The notes: a model not told the origin generated them from the sequence alone. Shown: positions 1 through 7,530, counted from the first letter of the stretch. The stretch: DNA of 11,511 nucleotides from Candidatus Kaiserbacteria bacterium RIFCSPHIGHO2_01_FULL_58_22 (GCA_001781445.1 MFLB01000019.1:1-11511), one strand, 5' to 3'. Numbers and translations: made by a program.

Positions 1-1
1 C

Positions 2-94
2 ATTGCCAAAGTATATCGCGATGAGCGCGAACGTCTGCGCCGGAAGGGCTGGACGTTATGTTATGTGGGGATACGTCCCGACAACCAAAGATAG
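2..94 (+). CDS. C-terminal end of an unidentified protein (5' end outside window)
   Basis: An open frame enters from the left edge and stops at TAG 92-94, giving about 30 residues ending in VGIRPDNQR. The segment is basic and hydrophilic (a run like RDERERLRRKGW, then a short hydrophobic strand LCYVGI), and its codon choice resembles the GC-rich genes nearby. It is convergent to pilC. The stop codon is the first TAG of a period-7 repeat array that also gives stops in the other two frames. I do not recognise the family. With only 30 residues it could be a chance frame, but no competing frame on either strand looks better. Confidence 0.45.
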   Translation: MAKVYRDERERLRRKGWTLCYVGIRPDNQR

Positions 95-185
95 CTAGTA
101 GTTAGTAGAAAGTAGTAAATAGTCCACTGGAGCTTACAGCTTGAGCCTTCTAACTGCTAACTACTGACTATTTTCTACTAACTGC
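92..185. repeat. Bipartite heptamer repeat spacer between convergent genes
   Basis: Two arms of degenerate 7-bp repeats face each other. The left arm (92-126) repeats TAGNNNN five times, for example TAGTTAG and TAGAAAG. The right arm (150-185) is its approximate reverse complement, with units such as CTAACTG and CTGACTA. A 12-bp segment at 100-111 is perfectly inverted at 172-183. Because 7 is not a multiple of 3, TAG falls in all three + frames in the left arm and in all three minus frames in the right arm. The element therefore blocks read-through translation from both convergent genes, and it may also fold as a long imperfect hairpin acting as a bidirectional terminator (inference). Confidence 0.75.
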
Positions 186-186
186 T

Positions 187-1395
187 TTAGAACCCGGCGG
201 CGATGTTGTAGATGGGAAGGAGAACGGAGGCAAGTAGGGCGGCGATGCCGACCGCGAGCATGACTATCATAAATGGCTCTATGAGGCCGACCAGCGTATC
301 CACGGCCAGGTTGACCTCCCGCCGGTAAAAACGCGCCATCGTGTCGAGGATGTGGCCCATGTTGCCCGTCTCTTCCCCGATCTTTAGCATCACGACGACG
401 ATGCCGGGCACCTCCGGATGCTTGCGGAACGCCTCGGAAACAGGCAGTCCCCCCTTCACGTCGGAGGCGGCGGCTATCAACACCTTCTCGTATACCGCGT
501 CTCCCACGACAGAGCCAGTGATCTCGAGGCCGCGCAGGACCTGCACGCCGCTTTTGAGCATCGTCGAAAGGTTGTCGGCGATGCGCGAAAGAAAGAGCTT
601 CTTGTATATGCCGCCGACCGCGGGCACCTGCAGGCGGGCGCGGCTCAACATCTCGCGGCCTCCCTCGGTGCGCGAGAAGCGGTACATGAAAACGCCCCCG
701 GCGACCAAAAGAAAGAGGAAGAGGAGTATGTAGCGCGTCAGAAAACCGCTGATGCCGATCACGACCTTGGTAACTACCGGGACGTCCTGCCCGACCTCGG
801 AGAGCATGGAGGCGAGGTTCGGGATGACGAGCGTCATCATGAGTCCCATGACGACGAGGAACGTGAGTACGATGAACGCCGGATAGATGAGGGCGTTCCG
901 CGCCTTTTGCGTGATCTCGTAGTTCCTGTCGAGGTAATCGGCGAGAAAGGAGAACGTCTCGTCGAGCTTCCCGGCTTCTTCTCCCGCCCGCACCATGTTG
1001 ATGTAAAAAGGGGAAAATACGTCCGGATGCCGCGAAAGCGCCGCGGATATGCTGGAGCCGCTCTGGATGTCGTTCGCGACCGCCGAGAGTTTCTCCGCGA
1101 GCTTGGGCGTCCGCGCCTCGGCGGCGAGAAGGCGGAAGGCTTTCAGCGCGGATACCTGGGCTTCGAAGAGCGTCGTCACCTGCCGGCTGACCATCACGAT
1201 GTCGGCGTTCGTCACGCGATCGAAGAAGCTGATTCTGCTCCACGGCGAGAGCTTCGGCTCCTCCGGCTCTATCGCCGATATGACGAGGCCCCGCCGCTGG
1301 AGAGCGGCGATCGCGACGTCTATGTTGACCGCGTCTATCGTGCCCTGCCGCTCCGCGCCCTCTTGATCGACCGCTCGATAGGTGAACAAGCTCAT
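187..1395 (-). CDS. pilC: Type IV pilus inner-membrane platform protein PilC
   Basis: This 402-residue protein matches the usual length and layout of PilC/GspF. Two T2SF cytoplasmic domains (about 60-165 and 265-365) each carry the family GEE motif (GEEAGKL near 138, GEETGNM near 340), and hydrophobic segments lie at about 168-192, 208-236 and 368-394. PilC sits in the membrane and couples the PilB and PilT motors to pilin assembly and disassembly. The start is the ATG at 1395, giving MSLFTYRAVD, the typical PilC opening. An upstream in-frame ATG at 1428 would add 11 residues read from a heptamer repeat and is rejected. It is last in the pilus operon, 88 bp after pilT, and no Shine-Dalgarno sequence is visible. 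Confidence 0.96.
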   Translation of the reverse strand: MSLFTYRAVDQEGAERQGTIDAVNIDVAIAALQRRGLVISAIEPEEPKLSPWSRISFFDRVTNADIVMVSRQVTTLFEAQVSALKAFRLLAAEARTPKLAEKLSAVANDIQSGSSISAALSRHPDVFSPFYINMVRAGEEAGKLDETFSFLADYLDRNYEITQKARNALIYPAFIVLTFLVVMGLMMTLVIPNLASMLSEVGQDVPVVTKVVIGISGFLTRYILLFLFLLVAGGVFMYRFSRTEGGREMLSRARLQVPAVGGIYKKLFLSRIADNLSTMLKSGVQVLRGLEITGSVVGDAVYEKVLIAAASDVKGGLPVSEAFRKHPEVPGIVVVMLKIGEETGNMGHILDTMARFYRREVNLAVDTLVGLIEPFMIVMLAVGIAALLASVLLPIYNIAAGF

Positions 1396-1400
1396 AGCAA

Positions 1401-1478
1401 ACAGTTGACAGTTGACAGTTGACAGCAAAAATCAGACTCCCGAGAAATCTGTAAACTGTAAACTGTAAACTGTAAACT
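1401..1478. repeat. Bipartite heptamer repeat spacer between pilT and pilC
   Basis: The left arm (1401-1425) is three perfect copies of ACAGTTG plus ACAG. The right arm (1449-1478) is four perfect copies of CTGTAAA plus CT. The reverse complement of the right arm (unit TTTACAG) matches the left arm at six of seven positions per unit, so the arms can pair with one mismatch per repeat. On the + strand both arms place a stop (TGA, then TAA) in all three frames. On the minus strand, the direction of pilT and pilC, the arms are open in all three frames. The architecture is the same as the spacer on the other side of pilC, with a different unit sequence. Confidence 0.85.
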
Positions 1479-1483
1479 CCTCC

Positions 1484-2551
1484 TCATAGGAGTTTCTGCA
1501 GAACGTTCGGATTCAGCGAGAACTGGTACGCGCTTTCGACAGTGATCTCGCCGCGCGACACGAGCTCGGCGAGAGAGCGGTTCATGTCTATCATGCCTTC
1601 GGTGGAGCCGGTCTCTATCACCGTCGGTATCTCGTGCGTGCGCTTCTCCCGGATGAGGTTCGCCACCGCCTTGTTGTTTATCAGAAGCTCGCAGGCGGGA
1701 ATGAGGCCGCCGGAGATGCGCGGGACGAGGCGTTGGGAGAATATGCCCGCCATCGAGGCGGCGAGCTGGAGGCGTATCTGGTCTTGTTGCGAGGCCGGGA
1801 ACGTGTCGATGATGCGGTCGACCGTCTGGGCCGCGTCGTTCGTGTGCATCGTCGAGAACACGAGGTGCCCCGTTTCGGCGGCGGTGACGGCCGCCGACAT
1901 CGTCTCGGGCCCTCGCATCTCGCCCACCAGGAGCACGTCGATGTCCTGCCGGAACGCCGAGAGGAGCGCCGCCTCGAAGTTCTTCGTGTCGATCCTGACC
2001 TCGCGCTGGTCTATGAGGGATTGCTTCGGCTCGAAAATGTACTCGATGGGGTCTTCGATAGTCACGATGTGCTCCATGCGCTCGGTGTTGATGAGCTCGA
2101 TCAGGGCGGCGAGCGTCGTGGTCTTCCCCTGGCCGACCGGACCCACGACCAAAAAGAACCCCTGCGATTTGCGGGCGAACGTCGTCAGGACGTCGGGGAG
2201 GTTCAGCTCCTGGACGGAGCGGATGTTGCGCGAAATGAGCCGCAGGGCTATCGCGATAGAACCGCGCTGGAAGAACGCGTTGCCGCGGAAGCGCACTTTT
2301 TCCTCGCTCTCATAGGCGAAATCAACCTCCTGTTCGGCGAGAAAGCGCTTCTCCTGTTCGGGAGAGAGAAGGAGCTTGACGAAACCGAGCGTGTCTTCGG
2401 GCGCCAAGACCGGCTCTTTGAGCATGGGAGAGAGGGCGCCCGCCACGCGGATCGTCGGGTGCGCTCCCGCGGAGAGGTGGAGGTCGCTCCCGCCCTCGTG
2501 CGAAAGGACGTTGACGTACTTCTTGAGTGTCGAGCCGTAATCGATGGCCAT
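1484..2551 (-). CDS. pilT: Type IV pilus retraction ATPase PilT
   Basis: This 355-residue hexameric ATPase of the PilT/GspE family drives pilus retraction at the inner face of the membrane. It opens with the PilT-type SDLHLSAG segment (22-29). It has a Walker A GPVGQGKT (137-144; most PilT proteins have GPTGSGKS or similar), a Walker B region LLVGEMR with E211, and the histidine box (H229 and H236). The PilT signature usually written AIRNLIRE appears here as AVANLIRE (295-302), which separates it from PilB. The start at 2551 is an ATG with a TATACT box 6 bp upstream, so it probably has its own promoter. It lies 27 bp after the response regulator. Whether the unusual P-loop residues change motor speed cannot be judged. 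Confidence 0.96.
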   Translation of the reverse strand: MAIDYGSTLKKYVNVLSHEGGSDLHLSAGAHPTIRVAGALSPMLKEPVLAPEDTLGFVKLLLSPEQEKRFLAEQEVDFAYESEEKVRFRGNAFFQRGSIAIALRLISRNIRSVQELNLPDVLTTFARKSQGFFLVVGPVGQGKTTTLAALIELINTERMEHIVTIEDPIEYIFEPKQSLIDQREVRIDTKNFEAALLSAFRQDIDVLLVGEMRGPETMSAAVTAAETGHLVFSTMHTNDAAQTVDRIIDTFPASQQDQIRLQLAASMAGIFSQRLVPRISGGLIPACELLINNKAVANLIREKRTHEIPTVIETGSTEGMIDMNRSLAELVSRGEITVESAYQFSLNPNVLQKLL

Positions 2552-2563
2552 AGGAATAGTATA
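2552..2563 (-). promoter_or_regulatory. Internal promoter -10 box of pilT (leaderless)
   Basis: Reading the minus strand, TATACT (2558-2563) lies 6 bp before the pilT ATG, in the short gap after the response-regulator stop. A -10 box so close puts the expected transcript start on or next to the ATG. No convincing -35 was found, and no Shine-Dalgarno is present. This would allow retraction ATPase and PilC expression apart from the rest of the operon. Confidence 0.5.
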
Positions 2564-2578
2564 TCGTACTTTTGTACC

Positions 2579-3001
2579 CTACGTTTTCTTTTTTGCGATC
2601 TCTTCCCCCACCGCCGCAACGACCTCGGAGGGGATCATGCTCGCCTTCACGATGTACCGATCGACGCCGAGGCTCTCCGCTTTCGCCTTTTCCGGATCTT
2701 CGCCCTGGTTGGTGAGCGCGATCAAGGCCGCGCCCCGCGTCAGGCGCTCCTTCAGGAGCGCCTGCAGGAAGAAAAAGCCGTCGTGTTCGGGCATCACGAG
2801 GTCGAAGACGATCGCGTCGGCGCGGAAGCCCGCGCGCAGAGCCTCCAGAGCCTCGGCGACCGAAAGGCATGCCTGCATCCGGTATCCGCTCGCCTCAAAC
2901 TTCATGCTGTACATGTCGACGAGGAACTTGTCGTCGTCCATCAGAAGCACGTTCCCCTTCTCTCCGGGGGAGGCGGTCTGCGGCCGTGTTTCTGCCGTCA
3001 T
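2579..3001 (-). CDS. CheY-like response regulator in the pilus operon
   Basis: A stand-alone receiver domain of 140 residues with no output domain. It shows the acidic pocket at D22-D24, the phosphoacceptor D67 in VFDLVMP, T97 in ALTNQ and K119 in IVKAS, so every residue needed for phosphorylation is present. About 15 disordered residues precede the domain and a lysine-rich tail follows it. Its ATG overlaps the pilB stop (ATGA, 2998-3001), so translation is coupled to pilB, and pilT follows directly. It presumably adjusts pilus motor activity or direction by protein contact, as CheY-like regulators do elsewhere (inference). No histidine kinase is encoded in the window. Confidence 0.9.
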   Translation of the reverse strand: MTAETRPQTASPGEKGNVLLMDDDKFLVDMYSMKFEASGYRMQACLSVAEALEALRAGFRADAIVFDLVMPEHDGFFFLQALLKERLTRGAALIALTNQGEDPEKAKAESLGVDRYIVKASMIPSEVVAAVGEEIAKKKT

Positions 3002-4731
3002 ACTGCGCGCGCGGCGGCGTGTTCCGCGTCATCCTCCTTCCCGGGGCCCTTCTTCTGAACAACTTGTATTTCCTCCTCATCGTCGGCGAGGAGAAGCGAC
3101 GAGAGCGTGTTGACCTCGGAGTACGGAACGAGCTTATTGAACGCCTTCTGCATGGCGTCTTCCTGCATCGTGAGCATGCCGCTCCCGCGCGCCGCCGCCC
3201 ACAGGCGCGATTCGACCGGATCCTTGAGAATGATCTTCTCGAGTTCCGCCGTCATCTCCAGCACCTCGAACACCGCCATGCGGCCGCGAAGCCCCGTGGG
3301 CGAGGCCGGCGTGCGCGTTGGCTCCCACACCTTGTCGGGAACCTCGAAGCGGTATTTCGCCGGGAGCGATTCCTGCTGGGCTTCGATCGCCTTCCGGTCG
3401 CTCGCGGAGAGCGCGACTTCCTCCCCGCTTCCCTCGGCGAATGTGCGCACCAGGCGCTGGGCGATGGAGAGAACCAGAACGGGAGGGATCAGATACGGCT
3501 CGACGCCCATGTCGATGAGGCGCGGGATCGTGCCCACCGCGTCGTTGGTGTGGATGGTCGAGAGCACGAGGTGGCCCGTAAGAGCCGCTTGGATCGCGAG
3601 CTTCGCCGTCTCCGAATCGCGTATCTCGCCGACCATGATGACATCCGGGTCTTGCCGAAGGGTCGTCCGGAGGCCGGTGGCGAAGGTGTAGCCGATCTCG
3701 GGGCGCATCTGCGATTGCGTTACGCCCTCGACGAAATACTCGATCGGGTCCTCGAGTGAAAGGACGTTCTTGCGCTCGCGATCCAATTCCGCGAGCATCG
3801 AGTAGAGCGTCGTGGATTTGCCGCTTCCCGTCGGGCCCGAGATGAGTATCAGCCCGTGCGGACGCGCAATCCCCTTCCGGGCCAGTCGCAAATTGCGCTC
3901 CGAGAGGCCGATCTTGTCGAGGGGAATGAATCCCTCCTTCCGGTCGAGGATGCGGATCACGACTTTCTCGCCGCTGTACGAGGGGAAGGTGGAGACGCGA
4001 AAGTCTATCGCGCGGCCTTCTATCGAAGCCGAGAAGCGCCCGTCCTGCGGCTTGCGCTGTTCGTCGAGGCGTATCGAGGAGAGGACCTTTACGCGCGCCA
4101 CGAGCGCTCGATGCGTGTTCGACGGCAAGATCACGCTCGTGTGCATCTCGCCGTCGACGCGGTAGCGCACCCGCACCCCCCGCGCCTGCGGTTCGATGTG
4201 GATGTCGGAGGCGCGCCCGTCGATCGCGTAGCGCAGGATGGTCGAAACGATCTTGATGGTCGGCGCGTCCTCTTGGATGTTCAGAGCGGCTTTCCCCCCG
4301 TCTCTCGGAGCAAGGGAAGGATCGTCGAGATCGAGCGGCGCCGATTCGGCCTCGGCGGACGAGGCCCTCTGCGCGGTTTCCGTCTCGAGGTCGGTGATCG
4401 CGCGATCGACTTCCCCGCCGAGCCCGCGGTACATGTTCAAGACCCGTTCGAAATCGTCCTTGGATATCTGGTACACCTTGAACGGCATCCCCGTATTGCG
4501 CGCGATGAAATTCAGCGCGTCGAAGCCGCGGATGTCGTCCGGATCGATCATCCCGATCTCAAGAACGCCGTCCACGACTCCGAGCGGCGCGAGTTGGTAG
4601 TGCGCGGCGGATTCCTCCGGAATGTATTTGAGGACCTCGTAAGGGACTTTTGCCTCCCCCAGCGTTCGCGCGGGAGCGCCGGAGACGGACCCGGATGCCG
4701 GGATCGTGGCGCTCGTGAGTGGCGGAGGCAT
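2998..4731 (-). CDS. pilB: Type IV pilus extension ATPase PilB
   Basis: A 577-residue secretion ATPase that powers pilus extension. An MshEN-like N-terminal domain (about 20-105) is followed by an acidic linker (110-150) and the ATPase core. The core has Walker A GPTGSGKS (299-306), Walker B DPDVIMVGEIRD (361-372), the histidine box (H387, H394) and the AQRL region (424-427). Most PilB/GspE proteins hold a zinc-binding four-cysteine loop after this point. Here that region (about 465-485) has no cysteine, and the protein has none at all. An acidic-basic tail of about 30 residues follows. I chose the ATG at 4731, 10 bp after the pilP-like stop, with AAGG upstream. An in-frame TTG at 4761 would add ten residues and overlap the previous gene. 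Confidence 0.96.
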   Translation of the reverse strand: MPPPLTSATIPASGSVSGAPARTLGEAKVPYEVLKYIPEESAAHYQLAPLGVVDGVLEIGMIDPDDIRGFDALNFIARNTGMPFKVYQISKDDFERVLNMYRGLGGEVDRAITDLETETAQRASSAEAESAPLDLDDPSLAPRDGGKAALNIQEDAPTIKIVSTILRYAIDGRASDIHIEPQARGVRVRYRVDGEMHTSVILPSNTHRALVARVKVLSSIRLDEQRKPQDGRFSASIEGRAIDFRVSTFPSYSGEKVVIRILDRKEGFIPLDKIGLSERNLRLARKGIARPHGLILISGPTGSGKSTTLYSMLAELDRERKNVLSLEDPIEYFVEGVTQSQMRPEIGYTFATGLRTTLRQDPDVIMVGEIRDSETAKLAIQAALTGHLVLSTIHTNDAVGTIPRLIDMGVEPYLIPPVLVLSIAQRLVRTFAEGSGEEVALSASDRKAIEAQQESLPAKYRFEVPDKVWEPTRTPASPTGLRGRMAVFEVLEMTAELEKIILKDPVESRLWAAARGSGMLTMQEDAMQKAFNKLVPYSEVNTLSSLLLADDEEEIQVVQKKGPGKEDDAEHAAARAV

Positions 4732-4741
4732 AGCCGGAGCC

Positions 4742-5104
4742 TTAGGGGCGCCGCGGCGCAAAAAGCTTGGCGTCCTCTGAAGCTCCCGGCGCAGAGGCGG
4801 GGACGGGCGCGAATGGATTCGGACGCCCGACCGGCTCCGGAACGATCTGCGTGCCGAGGTCCTTCAGCGTCATGAACGCGGGGTCAGAGAAGATCGAGCC
4901 TCCGAGAGAAACGGAGCGGAGCTGCAGGAGCGTGTCGACGAGGCTCTTGTCGGCGATGGTGGCGCCGGAGGAACCCTGCGTCGTTATGAGAGAGTTCGAG
5001 GGAGCGCTTCCGGAAAGACCCCACCACGCGCCGATCCCGACCGCCACGCCGAGCGCGATGAGGAGAACCGTCTTGTGGTGCGAGAGGAAGTTCATACGCG
5101 TCAT
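4742..5104 (-). CDS. Small PilP-like pilus assembly protein
   Basis: A 120-residue protein with a short basic N-terminus, one membrane segment (about 11-31), and a tail carrying FSDPAFMTLKDLG followed by PEPVGRPNPFAP (89-100). From memory, similar small membrane proteins ending in an NPFAP motif occur in the same operon slot, between pilO and pilB, in Parcubacteria pilus loci. The motif recalls the RNPF region of PilP, but there is no lipobox and no C-terminal beta domain, so it is not a classical PilP lipoprotein. Its ATG overlaps the pilO stop (ATGA, 5101-5104), so the two are coupled. The likely role is a partner of PilN and PilO in the alignment complex. The exact function is inferred from position. 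Confidence 0.75.
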   Translation of the reverse strand: MTRMNFLSHHKTVLLIALGVAVGIGAWWGLSGSAPSNSLITTQGSSGATIADKSLVDTLLQLRSVSLGGSIFSDPAFMTLKDLGTQIVPEPVGRPNPFAPVPASAPGASEDAKLFAPRRP

Positions 5105-5685
5105 TTGAGCCAGTAGGTCCTGATCGTGATGTCGTATCGGTATACCGGCTCCCCTTCCGAGATGCCTTGCGCCGGGGAACCGGAGTCCCGCTCCAGGCTC
5201 AAGGAGACGAGATCAACGATGCGCAGGCTCATTTCGAGTTCCTGCAGGAACGCCGAGAAGTTCTGATAGGTTCCGGCGGTCGCGAACTTGAGGGTAAGCG
5301 AATCGTACGTCTGCCTCGCCGCGCCGATCGCGCTGATCGCGCCCGGCTGGCTTCCCTCGCTCGAAGGATTGGAGATGACGACGTTCTGGAGCGCCATCCC
5401 GTTCCGCGCCGCGAGATTGTCGAGATCGAGCACCAGGCGCACGTTGTCCACGTGGTCCGGCAGTAGCTTGTGGAGCCGGTCGAGGTCGGCCGGATTGAAC
5501 GCGTTGTAGCGCGAAAGCAGGGATTGCTTGAGCTGCTGCAATTCCGCGGCCTTGTCGAGCGCCTGATTATACTCCGCGATCTGCGCTTCGAGCGCCTTCG
5601 CGGTATCGTAGTTCGGCTGGGTAAACAGAATAAAGGCCGCGCCTGCGATCGCGAGCCCCGCCACCGAGAAGATTGTTTTCATCAT
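5101..5685 (-). CDS. pilO: Type IV pilus assembly protein PilO
   Basis: A 194-residue bitopic membrane protein. One N-terminal transmembrane helix (about 5-23) is followed by a coiled-coil-like stretch (about 28-60, rich in Ala, Gln, Leu and Lys) and a ferredoxin-like C-terminal domain typical of PilO. The motif LLPDHVDNVRLVLDLDNLA (74-92) is the conserved PilO signature. PilO pairs with PilN to form the periplasm-side part of the alignment complex that joins PilM and PilC. It starts with two ATGs in tandem (5685 and 5682), 3 bp after the pilN stop. Its stop overlaps the next gene by 4 bp, so translation is probably coupled throughout. Confidence 0.88.
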   Translation of the reverse strand: MMKTIFSVAGLAIAGAAFILFTQPNYDTAKALEAQIAEYNQALDKAAELQQLKQSLLSRYNAFNPADLDRLHKLLPDHVDNVRLVLDLDNLAARNGMALQNVVISNPSSEGSQPGAISAIGAARQTYDSLTLKFATAGTYQNFSAFLQELEMSLRIVDLVSLSLERDSGSPAQGISEGEPVYRYDITIRTYWLK

Positions 5686-5688
5686 AGG

Positions 5689-6378
5689 TCAGTTCGGCTC
5701 TTCCGCCGCGCCCGACCCCGGCGCGAGAAGGGGGTCCGGCGTATTGAATGGCGAGGACTCCGCGCTCGGGGGCATCGCGACGCCGGCGCCGGCGCCGGCA
5801 AGAAGCTGTGTGAAATTGATCGCCACCGGGTTGACGAGAGCGGAAAGGCTGAAGTGGACCCCGTCCGCCTCGCGGTTGATGTTGGAAAAGATGGGGCTCG
5901 TTATCATCCCGCCCTTGGCGAAGAGATCCGCCTGCAGAGCGATAGAGTTCACGCTCCTCGCGACGCCGTCCATCTTGACGTTCATGCGCTGCGGCTCTGC
6001 GGCTTCGAAATCGAGGGATGTGTACGCAAGAGAGGAGATCGTCGTCTGTTCGAGCATGCGGAAGAACGCCGAGGGAGCGATGTGCCCTCCGAGCACGCCG
6101 CCCGCCGCGCGCATGCGGTCGTCGAGACGCGTCAGCTCGTGGATGAGCGAGGGCTCGAAAGCCGCCTTGGCGCGCTCCAGCTGGCCGACTTTCGACGCGG
6201 CGCTCGAGCGGAGATACCCGGTATACAAAAACACTCCCGCCGCGAGCGCGAGGGAGGCGACGAGGAGCACGATCGAGACGAGCACGAAGAGCTCCTGCAT
6301 CCCGCGACCGCGCGCGACAGGCGCCCGCGTCGGCATTTCGTGGGGAATGAAATTCGGCTGTGGGGTTGAACCAGGCAT
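5689..6378 (-). CDS. pilN: Type IV pilus assembly protein PilN-like
   Basis: A 229-residue bitopic protein. The cytoplasmic N-terminus carries PNFIPHE (8-14), in the place of the INLLP-type peptide that PilN uses to dock into PilM. A transmembrane helix follows at about 28-52, then a helical stretch and an alpha/beta domain to about residue 190. The Pro/Ala/Gly/Ser-rich tail (about 190-229) looks disordered and is longer than in typical PilN. Position directly after pilM (6-bp gap) and before pilO (3-bp gap) supports the call more strongly than the sequence does, because the outer domain has no motif I can read with certainty. Confidence 0.8.
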   Translation of the reverse strand: MPGSTPQPNFIPHEMPTRAPVARGRGMQELFVLVSIVLLVASLALAAGVFLYTGYLRSSAASKVGQLERAKAAFEPSLIHELTRLDDRMRAAGGVLGGHIAPSAFFRMLEQTTISSLAYTSLDFEAAEPQRMNVKMDGVARSVNSIALQADLFAKGGMITSPIFSNINREADGVHFSLSALVNPVAINFTQLLAGAGAGVAMPPSAESSPFNTPDPLLAPGSGAAEEPN

Positions 6379-6384
6379 GTATGA

Positions 6385-7530
6385 TCATTGCGCCCTCAAT
6401 TCCCGCAGGACCAGACCGACCGAAACCGAGAATCCGGGGCCGATCTCCCGCAAGACGTCTCCGAGGAACGCCGGGGCCTCCGTGCGCGCGAACGGGTCGG
6501 CTATCGCTATCTCGGCGCTCAAAGCCTCCTTCGCATACGAGGCCAGGCCGGGAAGCTCTGCGCCGCCGCCCGCAAGCACGACGTGCGATACGTTCTTATT
6601 GTATCGTTGCCCGTAGCTCAATAGTACCCGATTAACCTCGGAAAAGAGACGCGAGAGTGTTGATAACATCGCCGTTTTGATGCGGTCGTTCTCGTCCGTC
6701 GAGTATGCCGACGAGTCGTTGAGGCCCCGCTCCCGCTTCACGCGTTCGGCCTTCTCGAATTCCCAGTTCAGTGAGCGCGCGAGCGTTTCCGTCATCTGCT
6801 GTCCGCCGGCGGTGACGAGGTGAGTGAGGCGGACGATGCCGCGCTCGACGACGTACATCTTCGTCGTCGCCGCCCCGAGATCGACCACGAGGACTGGCGC
6901 GATCCCGTGCGAAAGCGAGGAGCGTATCACGCTGAAGATCTCTATCTCGTAGAATTCCGCGCGGATGCCGGAGCTCTCCGTGATCGTTTTGTAGGCATTC
7001 AGCGTCTCGTTGTGGATCGCGACGAGCAGGACCTCCTGCCCCTTCGGACGCGCGGGAGCCGGCTGAACGCGGTCGAACGCGCTTTTCTCCCCCTCCTCTT
7101 CGGGAATGACGAACCAATCGAGCGTCACCTCCGAGATCGGCATTGGGATGTACTTGCGCGCTTCGATCGGAACCATGCGCTTGAGGGCGTCCTTATCCAC
7201 CTTGGGAAATTCGAGCACCGAGATGAGACTCGAGGAAAAGGGGATGGACATGCTACCCGAACGCGCGGTGATGTTGGCTTCCTTCATGAGATCGGCGAGC
7301 GCTTCCGCCGTCTTTTCCGGGGTGAGCTTGACCGCCTTCCCAACCGGCTGGCCTCCGTAGGGGCCAAGCGCGATCTCGCCGTAGGTTTCGAGGATCGCGG
7401 AGCCGCGCGAGGCGCGCAACTGCACGATCTTCGCCGAGCTCGCGCCGATGTCGATGCCGAGCACGCTTCCCTCCCCGCCTTTTCCGAAGACGGAAGAGAG
7501 CATTTCTCCCAGCTTGCCCAACAATGCCAT
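6385..7530 (-). CDS. pilM: Type IV pilus assembly actin-like ATPase PilM
   Basis: A 381-residue cytoplasmic protein of the actin/FtsA fold. The phosphate-1 loop LGIDIGASSAKIVQL (24-38), phosphate-2 loop VLVVDLGAATTKMYVV (213-228) and adenosine motif VVLAGGGAELPGL (317-329) are all present, so nucleotide binding is expected. The segment KRMVPIEARKYIPMP (117-131) is also typical of PilM. It binds the PilN N-terminal peptide and anchors the alignment complex next to the motor. It is the first gene of the minus-strand operon. A TATACT box lies 7 bp before its ATG (7530), and no Shine-Dalgarno is visible. Confidence 0.95.
   Translation of the reverse strand: MALLGKLGEMLSSVFGKGGEGSVLGIDIGASSAKIVQLRASRGSAILETYGEIALGPYGGQPVGKAVKLTPEKTAEALADLMKEANITARSGSMSIPFSSSLISVLEFPKVDKDALKRMVPIEARKYIPMPISEVTLDWFVIPEEEGEKSAFDRVQPAPARPKGQEVLLVAIHNETLNAYKTITESSGIRAEFYEIEIFSVIRSSLSHGIAPVLVVDLGAATTKMYVVERGIVRLTHLVTAGGQQMTETLARSLNWEFEKAERVKRERGLNDSSAYSTDENDRIKTAMLSTLSRLFSEVNRVLLSYGQRYNKNVSHVVLAGGGAELPGLASYAKEALSAEIAIADPFARTEAPAFLGDVLREIGPGFSVSVGLVLRELRAQ

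Noticed and set aside
418..1422. Long + strand frames opposite pilC, pilT and pilB (for example 1634-3058 and 3856-4875)
   Set aside because: They are rich in Arg, His and Glu and are the usual antisense shadows of GC-rich genes.
1396..1428. In-frame N-terminal extension of PilC beginning at the ATG at 1428
   Set aside because: The extra 11 residues are encoded by the heptamer repeat, and MSLFTYRAVD at 1395 is the standard PilC opening.
4732..4761. TTG start for PilB, ten residues upstream
   Set aside because: It overlaps the pilP-like gene by 20 bp and adds no family-like sequence; the ATG at 4731 has AAGG upstream and the usual operon spacing.
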